A DNA stretch of 10,809 nt from Thermodesulfobacteriales bacterium (lineage in GTDB: Bacteria > Desulfobacterota_D > UBA1144 > Nemesobacterales > UBA2774). A program made the position numbers and the translations under genes. Positions within the stretch are counted from its first letter, which is position 1, and each line of letters opens with the position of its first letter. This document shows, in pieces, positions 1 to 7,487 of this stretch. The stretch covers positions 1 to 10,809 of the forward strand of contig SPCL01000066.1 in assembly GCA_004525335.1 (NCBI GenBank), read 5' to 3'. The notes under the pieces are model-generated. The model saw nothing but the letters and a program-made list of their open reading frames with translations. It searched no databases and was not told the DNA's origin.

Positions 1-1506
1 GCCTTGAATGTACTGCTTCCACTTTTTAACTTCTATTTTTGTAATAAGCCAATAGCTGACGTAGAACAGCACCGCTGCAGCAGTTAGCGCTGTAATCCCT
101 TCTATTATTTCACGCTGTGCGCCGCTGATAGAGATTACAGTTTTGGCAAGAAACCATGTCAAAAGCCCAGCTCCTAAAGCTGCGATCCAACCGTAATGTA
201 TATATTTAATGGATTTTCTAGACCCTGTAGCGCTTAAGAAAGCAATAATTGCGGCGATTATCAATATTGCTTCAAGACCTTCTCTGACCATTATCGCAAA
301 GGAATTCAAAAAAGAAAGGTACTTACCTGAGGATTCACTTTCCAAAATAACCGATGCTGAGTTCAAGTTGTCTTGAAGCTTTATATGCAAATTCTCTATT
401 TCTTTTACAGATTTCCCTGATTTAATTGCATTCCTGTAATCCGAGAAATTAGCTTCTACTTCTGTTTTAAACTTCCTATCTTTAACAAATAAATCAGGCT
501 CAACTTGCTCAAATCCTAATATATATGCATCAAGGGTCTTTTCGTAAGACTCTTTTTTATTACCTGCTTTATATAGTTTTAAGGAATCATTGAGCAATGC
601 GCTCGTCATAGCTATTGCAGAGCCCACAGAGCCAGTACTGCTATCAAACATTCCTTTCCGCAGGTAGGAGATAACGAATTCATTACCCTCTTCACTTACA
701 TTTGAATTTATTTTATCTAATATTTGATTATTGGAGAGTACGGCAAGGTTTTTATAATCTTTTATTTCATTTGTGAGAGTTGCCGCTATTTCTTTTCCAG
801 AATCACTATTTTTATTTGTAGCTCCTATCGACATAACATAACACGCTACGTCCCATTTCTTATCATCTGTAATCTGAGGAAATGCAGGCATTGCTGTGCC
901 TTTAATTCCAAAGCTCATTGTGTTGTGAACTTTAAATGGTGAGAGACCAGAGTAGAAATCAGGATCGATTAAAACAGTCGGAGGTGGATTTAAGCCATGA
1001 GCTAGTGAACCATCTCCCGCACCACTCATACCATGACACTGTGAGCAGTTATTAGCATATAACTCTTGTCCTGCTTCTAAAGAAGGTTTTTTCTCCGGAT
1101 AAGAAACAATACCGTAAGAACTAATAATTTTTTCTTTTATCTTATTTGAGACACCTTCAACATCTTGTACAGAGGCTTTGGAAACGATCATATTAGACAG
1201 CTCATAGATCTCAGATTCAATTTCTGCTTTATCACCGTCTGATAACTTCAATGTCTCAAAAATCTCTTTTGTTTCAGCAGAAAACTCAAGCATTTCATTA
1301 TATTCACCATCATTGATAACTTCACCATTTTTGACAGCATTCTGATAATCACCGCCTATATAATCGACTAAAGATAGTATTCTCTTCTCATTAGATGAAG
1401 CGAAGGAGCTTAAAGTGATCAGCAAAAAGAGGGAAAGACTTACTAAAGTAATGCTAGAGATTTTGATTATCTTATTGATAAGAATATGCCTAATGCCTCC
1501 GTGCAC
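1..1506 (-). CDS. cytochrome c / FTR1 family iron permease, C-terminus off the left edge
   Basis: Membrane iron importer with its own periplasmic heme domain; 502 residues are visible and the frame is open to base 1. Order of parts: a basic then hydrophobic leader (about residues 9-37, LSLFLLITLSSFASS) typical of an exported protein; a helical stretch; a class I cytochrome c domain with heme motif CSQCH (C154, C157, H158) and probable distal ligand M206 in TAMPAF; a helical linker with GFEQVEP (331-337), which I recall from similar FTR1 proteins; then the permease, with the iron-binding REGLE motif (R408-E412) in the first membrane helix, a second helix near 438-458, and the second motif REIIE (R465-E469) opening a third. 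FTR1 permeases import iron after its oxidation at the membrane; the fused cytochrome probably accepts the electron (inference). The start is uncertain: GTG at 1506 is the furthest usual start codon after an in-frame stop, but lacks a ribosome site. A Fur-like site lies 50 bases upstream. Confidence 0.9.
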   Translation of the reverse strand, partial: MHGGIRHILINKIIKISSITLVSLSLFLLITLSSFASSNEKRILSLVDYIGGDYQNAVKNGEVINDGEYNEMLEFSAETKEIFETLKLSDGDKAEIESEIYELSNMIVSKASVQDVEGVSNKIKEKIISSYGIVSYPEKKPSLEAGQELYANNCSQCHGMSGAGDGSLAHGLNPPPTVLIDPDFYSGLSPFKVHNTMSFGIKGTAMPAFPQITDDKKWDVACYVMSIGATNKNSDSGKEIAATLTNEIKDYKNLAVLSNNQILDKINSNVSEEGNEFVISYLRKGMFDSSTGSVGSAIAMTSALLNDSLKLYKAGNKKESYEKTLDAYILGFEQVEPDLFVKDRKFKTEVEANFSDYRNAIKSGKSVKEIENLHIKLQDNLNSASVILESESSGKYLSFLNSFAIMVREGLEAILIIAAIIAFLSATGSRKSIKYIHYGWIAALGAGLLTWFLAKTVISISGAQREIIEGITALTAAAVLFYVSYWLITKIEVKKWKQYIQG

Positions 1507-1554
1507 AGTTGCATTAAAATATTAAAGAATGTTTCTTTGATAACACCTTCAAGC

Positions 1555-1574
1555 GATATTGAAAATGATTATCA
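1555..1574 (-). promoter_or_regulatory. Fur box (iron-responsive operator) of the iron permease
   Basis: Bases 1560-1574 read TGAAAATGATTATCA, one mismatch from the 7-1-7 Fur palindrome TGATAATnATTATCA. Bases 1555-1573 match the classical 19-base E. coli Fur consensus at 16 of 19 positions. It lies about 50 bases upstream of the permease start and just downstream of a candidate promoter reading toward the permease, so bound Fur-Fe(II) would block that transcript. The mutA promoter hexamers are some 50 bases or more away on the other side, so direct repression of the mutase genes is less likely. The match and position are seen directly; the regulator is inferred, since no fur gene is in the window. 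Confidence 0.75.
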
Positions 1575-1586
1575 ATTAGGGTTTTC

Positions 1587-1614
1587 AGATTACCATACGG
1601 CGCTTTAGTGTCAA
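1587..1614 (-). promoter_or_regulatory. candidate sigma-70 promoter for the iron permease
   Basis: On the minus strand a perfect -35 hexamer TTGACA (1614-1609) is followed after 16 bases by a poor -10, TAATCT (1592-1587). Transcription would begin near 1580, just before the Fur box, which is the usual geometry for Fur repression. The -10 is weak, so the exact start point is uncertain. Confidence 0.4.
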
Positions 1615-1623
1615 GCAATTTTA

Positions 1624-1654
1624 TTGCAATACTATCTATTTAAATTATTATAAT
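1624..1654 (+). promoter_or_regulatory. candidate sigma-70 promoter for mutA-mutB-meaB
   Basis: A perfect -10 hexamer TATAAT (1649-1654) is preceded by TTGCAA (1624-1629) with a 19-base spacer, slightly longer than ideal. Transcription would start near 1661, giving a leader of about 44 bases before the mutA ATG. That leader is too short for a cobalamin riboswitch, and I see no B12-box-like sequence in the intergenic region. Confidence 0.4.
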
Positions 1655-1704
1655 TAGGCTATTTATCTGATATACAAAATTCTTTTTAGTAATAGTGTAT
1701 TCAT

Positions 1705-3741
1705 ATGAGCCGGAAGCCTGATCATAAACAAAAATTATTTAATGAATTCCCCCCTGTATCCGAGAAAGAATGGAAAGAACAGGTAGTCAAGGATTTAAGG
1801 GGCAGGGAATTTGAAAAACTTATATGGAAAACATATGAAGATGTAGATGTAAGCCCCTTTTATACTAAAGAGGATCTAGAACCTTTAGAATATCAATTAA
1901 AATCAGCGCCTGGTGAATTTCCTTTTGTCAGAGGCGCCTGCTCTAGTAACAACAACTGGAAGATCAATCAGGAAATAACCCAGGCTGATATTAATCTTGC
2001 TAATAAGCTGGCAATTAGCAGCTTAAACTCCGGAGCAGACTCTTTGACGCTCAATTGTGCAACAAGCAATGAAAAGCACATGGGTATTTCTATTGAAAAC
2101 AAGGACGACATGACTCGTCTACTTGAAGGGATAGAGATAGAAAATGCTGAGATCAATTTTAAATGTGGAAACAGCACCTTAGGAATTCTCTCTATTTATA
2201 TAAACGAGGCAAAAAGAAGAGGCCTAAGTCTAGAGAAATTATCTGGCTCAGTCGACTGTGACCCATTAAAAGATTTAAGTTTAAACGGCTTATTCTCAAT
2301 AGGAGAAGAAAACTCTTTTAGTGAATTAAGAGAGCTAATTTCATACTTGACTGAATTCATGCCCGATTTTAAGGGGCTAACGGTAAATAGTTCCCAGTTT
2401 CATGACTCAGGAGCATCCATTACACAGGAGCTAGCCTTCACACTGTCTGCTGGATTGGAATATTTAGATCGGCTAACCGAGATGGGGCTTAGTGTTGATG
2501 ACATTACTAGGCACATGTCGTTTTCATTTTCTGTAGGATCAAATTACTTTATGGAAATTGCCAAGCTCAGGGCGGCAAGGCTGCTATGGGCACAGATAAT
2601 CGAGCAGTACACACCAAAAGATGAGTCTTCTAAACTTATGACTATAGAAGTTAAAAACTCATCGTGGAATAAAACACAGTACGATCCTTATATAAATTTG
2701 TTAAGAGGCACACTCGAAACTATGGCCGGGGCTTTGGGCGGAGCAGGGGCTATTACGGTTAGACCGTTTGATTCAGAATATCAAACCCCCAATGAATTTT
2801 CCTTAAGAATAGCTAGAAACACTCAGCTAGTTCTGAAGAATGAATCTTATTTGGAACGCGTAGCTGATCCATCTGCAGGCTCTTATTATATTGAGAACTT
2901 AACAAATTCAATTGCAGCGGAGTCATGGAGGCTCTTCCAAGAAATAGAGGCCAAAGGAGGATTTGTCGAATCACTTAAATCCGGCGCCATTCAAAACGCA
3001 ATTGAACAAACTAGAAAATCCCGAGACATAAACATAGCAACGAGAAAAGACACTGTTCTTGGAGTTAATCAATATCCTGATTCAACTGAAAACATTTTAT
3101 CCAATATACAAGATCAACACCTGGGAATTAATATTAAAAAGTCTGACAACAAACTCAACGCTGAAGACAAACTCTCTATAGAATTTGCGACTGAATATCT
3201 TTTGAGTGATGATACTAGTATCGGAGACGTCTTATTGCAAAACCCTGACAAGCCGGATTTTCAACTCACTGTGTTAAAGCCTTATAGAGGTGCTCAGGCG
3301 TTTGAAGATTTACGCTTGGCTACGGAACGAAATTTCGGCAAAACGGGATATAAACCCAAGGTCTTCTTGCTAACTATTGGAAACCCTTCCATGAGAAGTG
3401 CAAGAGCATCATTTTCTAGCAACTTTTTTGGATGTGCCGGTTTCGAGATACTTAACAATATCGGATTTGATACGCCTGAAGATGGAGTTGCAGCTGCTCT
3501 TGATAACAAAGCAGATATAGTAGTAATCTGCAGCTCAGATGATGAATATCCGAACTTTGCACCAAAGATAATTATTGGACTCAAAGAAAAGAATTCAGAT
3601 ATAAAGATAATTATTGCAGGCAATCCTAAAGAACATATAGAGAAACTGGAACAGGCTGGAGCAGATGATTTTATTCATGTTCACTCTAACGCTCTTGAGA
3701 TGTTAAAGAAATATCAAAAGATTTTAGGAATCGGAGTTTAA
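1705..3741 (+). CDS. mutA: methylmalonyl-CoA mutase small (non-catalytic) subunit
   Basis: 678 residues. This is the structural partner of the catalytic subunit MutB in the heterodimeric, adenosylcobalamin-dependent mutase that interconverts (R)-methylmalonyl-CoA and succinyl-CoA in the cytoplasm. The N-terminus (LFNEFPPVSEKEW, then a segment ending PFYTKEDL) is the usual linker, followed by a TIM-barrel domain with GGAGAITVRPFD and RIARNTQ...ADPSAGSYYIENLT, and a C-terminal flavodoxin-like domain (about 545-678). Compared by eye with the downstream MutB, the cofactor and active-site residues are lost: the B12 motif DGHDRG becomes NPSMRSA (M563 where MutB has H596), the catalytic His aligns with Q231, and the RPWTIRQYAGFS segment is replaced. 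This pattern marks the small subunit, not a broken gene. The ATG at 1705 has no clear Shine-Dalgarno. It sits 16 bases from mutB, with a probable shared transcript. Confidence 0.94.
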   Translation: MSRKPDHKQKLFNEFPPVSEKEWKEQVVKDLRGREFEKLIWKTYEDVDVSPFYTKEDLEPLEYQLKSAPGEFPFVRGACSSNNNWKINQEITQADINLANKLAISSLNSGADSLTLNCATSNEKHMGISIENKDDMTRLLEGIEIENAEINFKCGNSTLGILSIYINEAKRRGLSLEKLSGSVDCDPLKDLSLNGLFSIGEENSFSELRELISYLTEFMPDFKGLTVNSSQFHDSGASITQELAFTLSAGLEYLDRLTEMGLSVDDITRHMSFSFSVGSNYFMEIAKLRAARLLWAQIIEQYTPKDESSKLMTIEVKNSSWNKTQYDPYINLLRGTLETMAGALGGAGAITVRPFDSEYQTPNEFSLRIARNTQLVLKNESYLERVADPSAGSYYIENLTNSIAAESWRLFQEIEAKGGFVESLKSGAIQNAIEQTRKSRDINIATRKDTVLGVNQYPDSTENILSNIQDQHLGINIKKSDNKLNAEDKLSIEFATEYLLSDDTSIGDVLLQNPDKPDFQLTVLKPYRGAQAFEDLRLATERNFGKTGYKPKVFLLTIGNPSMRSARASFSSNFFGCAGFEILNNIGFDTPEDGVAAALDNKADIVVICSSDDEYPNFAPKIIIGLKEKNSDIKIIIAGNPKEHIEKLEQAGADDFIHVHSNALEMLKKYQKILGIGV

Positions 3742-3760
3742 GGAAAGGTAAGAGAATTTG
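3741..3760 (+). promoter_or_regulatory. ribosome binding site and TTG start of mutB
   Basis: The purine-rich stretch AGGAAAGG (3741-3748) lies 9 bases before TTG at 3758 and begins at the last base of the mutA stop codon. No ATG or GTG gives an equally well-placed start, and the protein from the TTG has a normal family N-terminus. The good ribosome site compensates for the weak start codon. Confidence 0.7.
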
Positions 3761-5908
3761 AGACCGAACTTTTCAGAGATAGATTTTAGACAGACATCAA
3801 ACAAAAAGTCTGCTTCAAAGACAGACCATTTAGAAAACGGATGGCTCACTCCTGAAGGTATAGAGGTTAAATCCTTATATACAAAGGACGACCTCTTAGA
3901 CATGGAGCACTTAAATTATGCCGCCGGCATTGAGCCGTATTTACGCGGCCCCTACTCCACAATGTATGTGACCCGCCCCTGGACTATCAGGCAATACGCC
4001 GGGTTCTCTACAGCTGAAGAATCAAACGCTTTTTATAGAAGAAATTTACAAGCAGGACAAAAGGGATTATCTGTAGCTTTTGATCTACCCACACACAGGG
4101 GATACGACTCAGACCACGAACGAGTAGTGGGAGACGTAGGAAAAGCGGGGGTGGCGATTGACTCTATCTTAGATATGAAGATTCTTTTTGATCAGATTCC
4201 ACTTGATGAGATCTCTGTTTCTATGACGATGAACGGAGCCGTGCTTCCGATTATGGCATTTTACATAGTAGCCGCCGAAGAACAGGGTGTTGATCCACAG
4301 AAACTTAGCGGAACGATTCAAAACGACATATTAAAAGAATTTATGGTCCGCAATACTTATATTTATCCGCCTAAGCCTTCCATGCGCATCATCGCAGATA
4401 TTCTTAAATATACGGCTGAGAAAATGCCTCAATTCAATTCGATAAGCGTAAGCGGATATCACATGGAAGAAGCCGGAGCTTCCTCAGATATAGAACTCGC
4501 CTACACACTGGCCGACGGGCTCGAATATATACGGACTGGAATAGAAGCCGGGATGGAAATTGATGATTTCGCCCCCCGTATCTCATTCTTCTGGGGTATA
4601 GGGATGAATCATTTTATGGAAATAGCTAAAATGCGTGCTGCCCGCATGCTCTGGGCGAAGCTCGTAAAGCAGTTCAATCCTAAAAACCCAAAATCTCTAG
4701 CGCTTAGAACTCATTGCCAAACCTCGGGATGGAGCTTAACCGCACAGGACCCATTTAATAACGCAGTCAGAACTTGTGTTGAAGCATTGGCCGCTGTTCT
4801 GGGCGGCACTCAGTCTTTACACACTAATGCTTTAGACGAAGCAATTGCACTACCTACTGATTTTTCAGCAAGAATAGCACGCAACACACAGATATATCTA
4901 CAGGAAGAAACAAACATATGCCGTTCAGTAGATCCATGGGCCGGGTCTTATTATGTTGAATACCTGACTGACCAAATTGCGCATAAGGCTTGGGATTTGA
5001 TAAGCGAAGTTGAAGGACTAGGCGGAATGGCAAAAGCGATTGACACAGGAATACCGAAGATGAGGATAGAAGAAGCGGCTGCCAAAAAACAAGCGCGCAT
5101 AGACTCCGGGAAAGACGTTATAGTAGGTGTTAACAAATACCAGGTTGAAGAGCAGGGGCAAATAGAAATTTTAGAAGTAGATAACACTGCCGTAATGCGC
5201 TCTCAAGTTGAAAGGCATAAACAGTTAAAAGAATCTAGGGACAATAACGCTGTAACTCAAGCCTTGGAGGCTATCACAAAATGCGCTGAGACAGGAGAAG
5301 GAAATCTGTTAGAGCTTGCAGTTGACGCGGCTAGAAAAAGAGCAACGCTGGGTGAGATTTCTGATGCCTGCGAAAAGGTATTTGGCAGATATAAGGCTGT
5401 AATTCGCTCCATTTCAGGTGTATATTCTTCTGAGATGTCTCAGGATAAAGATTTTGTTAAAGCAAGAGAGCTGGCGGATGAATTTGCCTCCCTAGACGGA
5501 AGACGGCCAAGAATAATGGTTGCTAAAATGGGTCAGGACGGCCATGACCGTGGAGCCAAAGTTATCGCTACGAGTTTTGCCGATCTCGGATTTGATGTAG
5601 ATATTGGACCCCTTTTCCAAACTCCTTATGAAGCTGCAAAACAAGCAATTGAAAATGATGTACATATAATTGGCATATCCAGCCTTGCTGCCGGTCATAA
5701 GACCTTGGTACCTGATTTGATAGCTGAGCTAGCGAAATCAAACCGAGAAGACATAATGGTTGTTGCAGGCGGCGTAATCCCGAAACAGGACTACGACTTC
5801 CTATATGACTCGGGCGTTACAACCATATTTGGTCCTGGAACCGTGATTTCAAAAGCTGCTCAGAAATTATTAGAAATATTGATTAACAATATCAAACAAA
5901 CTGATTAA
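3758..5908 (+). CDS. mutB: methylmalonyl-CoA mutase large (catalytic, B12-binding) subunit
   Basis: 716 residues, a normal length (family about 715-730). It carries the active site for the radical rearrangement between methylmalonyl-CoA and succinyl-CoA. The N-terminal TIM barrel holds RGPYSTMY and TRPWTIRQYAGFS with Y80, MVRNT with R198 and SGYHMEEAG with H235. By alignment from memory these match Y89, R207 and H244 of the Propionibacterium enzyme, and Tyr plus Arg separates true methylmalonyl-CoA mutases from isobutyryl-CoA mutases, which have Phe and Gln. The C-terminal cobalamin domain has the DxHxxG motif (D594, H596, G599), with H596 the lower cobalt ligand, followed by the conserved GISSLAAGHKTLVP and GGVIP. 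Similarity to human mutase is high across the whole length. It starts at TTG with a good ribosome site. mutA lies 16 bases upstream and meaB 44 bases downstream. Confidence 0.96.
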   Translation: MRPNFSEIDFRQTSNKKSASKTDHLENGWLTPEGIEVKSLYTKDDLLDMEHLNYAAGIEPYLRGPYSTMYVTRPWTIRQYAGFSTAEESNAFYRRNLQAGQKGLSVAFDLPTHRGYDSDHERVVGDVGKAGVAIDSILDMKILFDQIPLDEISVSMTMNGAVLPIMAFYIVAAEEQGVDPQKLSGTIQNDILKEFMVRNTYIYPPKPSMRIIADILKYTAEKMPQFNSISVSGYHMEEAGASSDIELAYTLADGLEYIRTGIEAGMEIDDFAPRISFFWGIGMNHFMEIAKMRAARMLWAKLVKQFNPKNPKSLALRTHCQTSGWSLTAQDPFNNAVRTCVEALAAVLGGTQSLHTNALDEAIALPTDFSARIARNTQIYLQEETNICRSVDPWAGSYYVEYLTDQIAHKAWDLISEVEGLGGMAKAIDTGIPKMRIEEAAAKKQARIDSGKDVIVGVNKYQVEEQGQIEILEVDNTAVMRSQVERHKQLKESRDNNAVTQALEAITKCAETGEGNLLELAVDAARKRATLGEISDACEKVFGRYKAVIRSISGVYSSEMSQDKDFVKARELADEFASLDGRRPRIMVAKMGQDGHDRGAKVIATSFADLGFDVDIGPLFQTPYEAAKQAIENDVHIIGISSLAAGHKTLVPDLIAELAKSNREDIMVVAGGVIPKQDYDFLYDSGVTTIFGPGTVISKAAQKLLEILINNIKQTD

Positions 5909-5952
5909 ATTGTTTCATTAAACTTGTCTTTCTTATTAACGAACTATCTGAA

Positions 5953-6963
5953 ATGGGCACAACAAAAAAGAAACGCGAACTGTCTTTCAAAGAATACACA
6001 GAGGGCATCCTCTGTGGTAACCGATCTATATTGAGCCAAGCCATTACGCTTGTAGAAAGCACCTTACCAAAACACAGTGAGCTTGCACAGAAAATCATTA
6101 ACCACTGCCTCCCACATACTGGAAAGTCCATACGGATCGGCATAACGGGTATCCCTGGAGTTGGTAAAAGCACTTTTATCGAAACTTTTGGGCTTTATTT
6201 AACTGGGGAAGAGAAAAGAACTGTTGCTGTGTTGGCAATAGATCCAACCAGTGAGCTCTCTAAAGGAAGTATTCTCGGTGACAAAGTGAGAATGGAGAAA
6301 CTCTCCCTGGATCAAAACGCATTTATACGCCCCTCCCCCACCTCCGGCTCATTAGGCGGAGTAGCGCAAAGCACACGTGAGACAATCCTATTATGTGAGG
6401 CTGCAGGGTTTAATACGGTTATCGTAGAAACGGTAGGAGTAGGGCAATCTGAAATTGCAGTAGACTCTATGGTTGATTTCTTTCTATTGCTACTTCTTGC
6501 AGGGGCAGGTGACGAGATCCAAGGCATGAAAAGAGGGATTATGGAAATGGCAGATACTGTAGCCATTACCAAGGCAGATGGAGATAATATTTCCAGAGCA
6601 CAAAGGGCAAGAAAGGAGTTTGAAAATGCCATTCACCTATTTCCCCATAAAGAAAGCGGTTGGGTTCCGGAGGTCACAACTTGTTCATCCTTAGCAAATA
6701 AAGGCATAAAAGAAATTTGGAAAACCGTCATCAAACATCAGGATTTAATTGAGAAAAGCGGAATACTGCAACACAAAAGACAAGAACAGACCAAGAGATG
6801 GATGCACGAGGCAATTTTATATGGTCTAAAAAAGAGTTTTTATTCTAATGAAGACATAAACAAGACGGTACTGGAGCTGGAGAAGAAAGTAATAGAAGGT
6901 GAAAAAAGCCCTTTCACCGCAGCAAACGAACTCTTAGCCAAATACTTTAAAAATATTTCATAA
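5953..6963 (+). CDS. meaB: methylmalonyl-CoA mutase-associated GTPase MeaB (G3E family)
   Basis: 336 residues. A cytoplasmic GTPase that binds methylmalonyl-CoA mutase, gates adenosylcobalamin loading and protects the enzyme from inactivation; the human counterpart is MMAA. Visible motifs: a helical N-terminal arm with ITLVES; Walker A GIPGVGKST (66-74); the segment AIDPTSELSKGSILGDKVRM with the switch I region; PTSGSLGGVAQSTRE; the G3-type motif ETVGVGQSE (159-167); LAGAGDEIQGMKRGIMEMAD; and the base-recognition motif TKAD (206-209). The C-terminal helical region is the dimerisation arm. ATG at 5953 has no strong ribosome site, and the frame is blocked by a TGA at 5902, leaving no better start. 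It follows mutB directly, the commonest context for this gene, and is probably co-transcribed. Confidence 0.95.
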   Translation: MGTTKKKRELSFKEYTEGILCGNRSILSQAITLVESTLPKHSELAQKIINHCLPHTGKSIRIGITGIPGVGKSTFIETFGLYLTGEEKRTVAVLAIDPTSELSKGSILGDKVRMEKLSLDQNAFIRPSPTSGSLGGVAQSTRETILLCEAAGFNTVIVETVGVGQSEIAVDSMVDFFLLLLLAGAGDEIQGMKRGIMEMADTVAITKADGDNISRAQRARKEFENAIHLFPHKESGWVPEVTTCSSLANKGIKEIWKTVIKHQDLIEKSGILQHKRQEQTKRWMHEAILYGLKKSFYSNEDINKTVLELEKKVIEGEKSPFTAANELLAKYFKNIS

Positions 6964-7010
6964 CAAGAAACCCTCTGGACATTTAGTCCTAAAACCGAAA
7001 AAATAATCCT

Positions 7011-7478
7011 ATGGAAAAGGCAGCAAACTATGAGATAGAGCCTATCGGCCCCGAAGACCTGGATGAGATATTGGCTATTGAAAATGTTAGTTACCCTTCC
7101 CCATGGCCAAAGCAGATATTTGAGAAAGAAATTGAAGCGCAGAACTCATATAAAAGGATAATAAGATTCTCCGGCAGCGTTGTAGCATATATTGTAACCT
7201 GGACTATTCATGTTGAGGTTCATATTCTAAACATCGCTGTTCATCCGGATTTCAGGAAAATTGGACTGGGAGAAATGCTGCTGAGGGATTGTTTAGGTTT
7301 CTCATCTGAACGCGGTTTAAAGCTAGCGATTCTTGAAGTAAGAACTTCAAACAATAGTGCAATTAAACTTTATGAGAAAATCGGATTTAGAACTTTAAGG
7401 GTTAGAAAGAAATACTACTCAGATACAGGTGAAGACGCCTACGTCATGCTATATGAATTAGAATCGGAAAAAGAATGA
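7011..7478 (+). CDS. rimI: RimI-type GNAT protein N-terminal acetyltransferase
   Basis: 155 residues, the usual RimI length. Predicted to transfer acetyl from acetyl-CoA to the N-terminal amine of ribosomal protein S18 and possibly other proteins. The acetyl-CoA loop RKIGLG (R82-G87) follows the beta strand LNIAVHPDF; the family signature LEVRTSNNSAIKLYEKIGF then gives E109 and Y121, with the same 12-residue spacing as the catalytic Glu103 and Tyr115 of E. coli RimI. The C-terminal pattern of a KKYY motif followed by EDAYVM is also typical. It starts 47 bases after meaB with no clear terminator between, so read-through is plausible. rimI more often sits with tsaB or tsaD; here it does not. 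Sequence alone cannot exclude another protein-acetylation target. Confidence 0.85.
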   Translation: MEKAANYEIEPIGPEDLDEILAIENVSYPSPWPKQIFEKEIEAQNSYKRIIRFSGSVVAYIVTWTIHVEVHILNIAVHPDFRKIGLGEMLLRDCLGFSSERGLKLAILEVRTSNNSAIKLYEKIGFRTLRVRKKYYSDTGEDAYVMLYELESEKE

Positions 7479-7487
7479 GGTCAGTGC

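Noticed and set aside
724..942. 72-residue plus-strand ORF
   Set aside because: Lies wholly antisense to the cytochrome c/FTR1 gene, whose reading frame shows clear family motifs through the same bases; the short ORF has no domain-like features.
1507..1704. Possible cobalamin riboswitch upstream of the B12-dependent mutase genes
   Set aside because: The 198-base spacer holds no recognisable B12 box or long conserved stem; promoter hexamers leave a leader of only about 44 bases.
3294..3623. 109-residue minus-strand ORF inside mutA, and other antisense ORFs in mutB, meaB and sbcC
   Set aside because: Shadow frames of strongly supported genes, rich in Ser and Leu as expected from reversed Glu/Lys/Asp-rich codons, with no start context or family motif.
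1705..3741. mutA as a decayed or inactivated mutase
   Set aside because: Loss of the DxHxxG motif and active-site residues is the normal state of the small subunit in heterodimeric methylmalonyl-CoA mutases, and the frame is intact.
6964..7010. Terminator between meaB and rimI
   Set aside because: The only hairpin seen is a 4-base GGAC/GTCC stem with an ATTTA loop and no T-tract after it; too weak to call.
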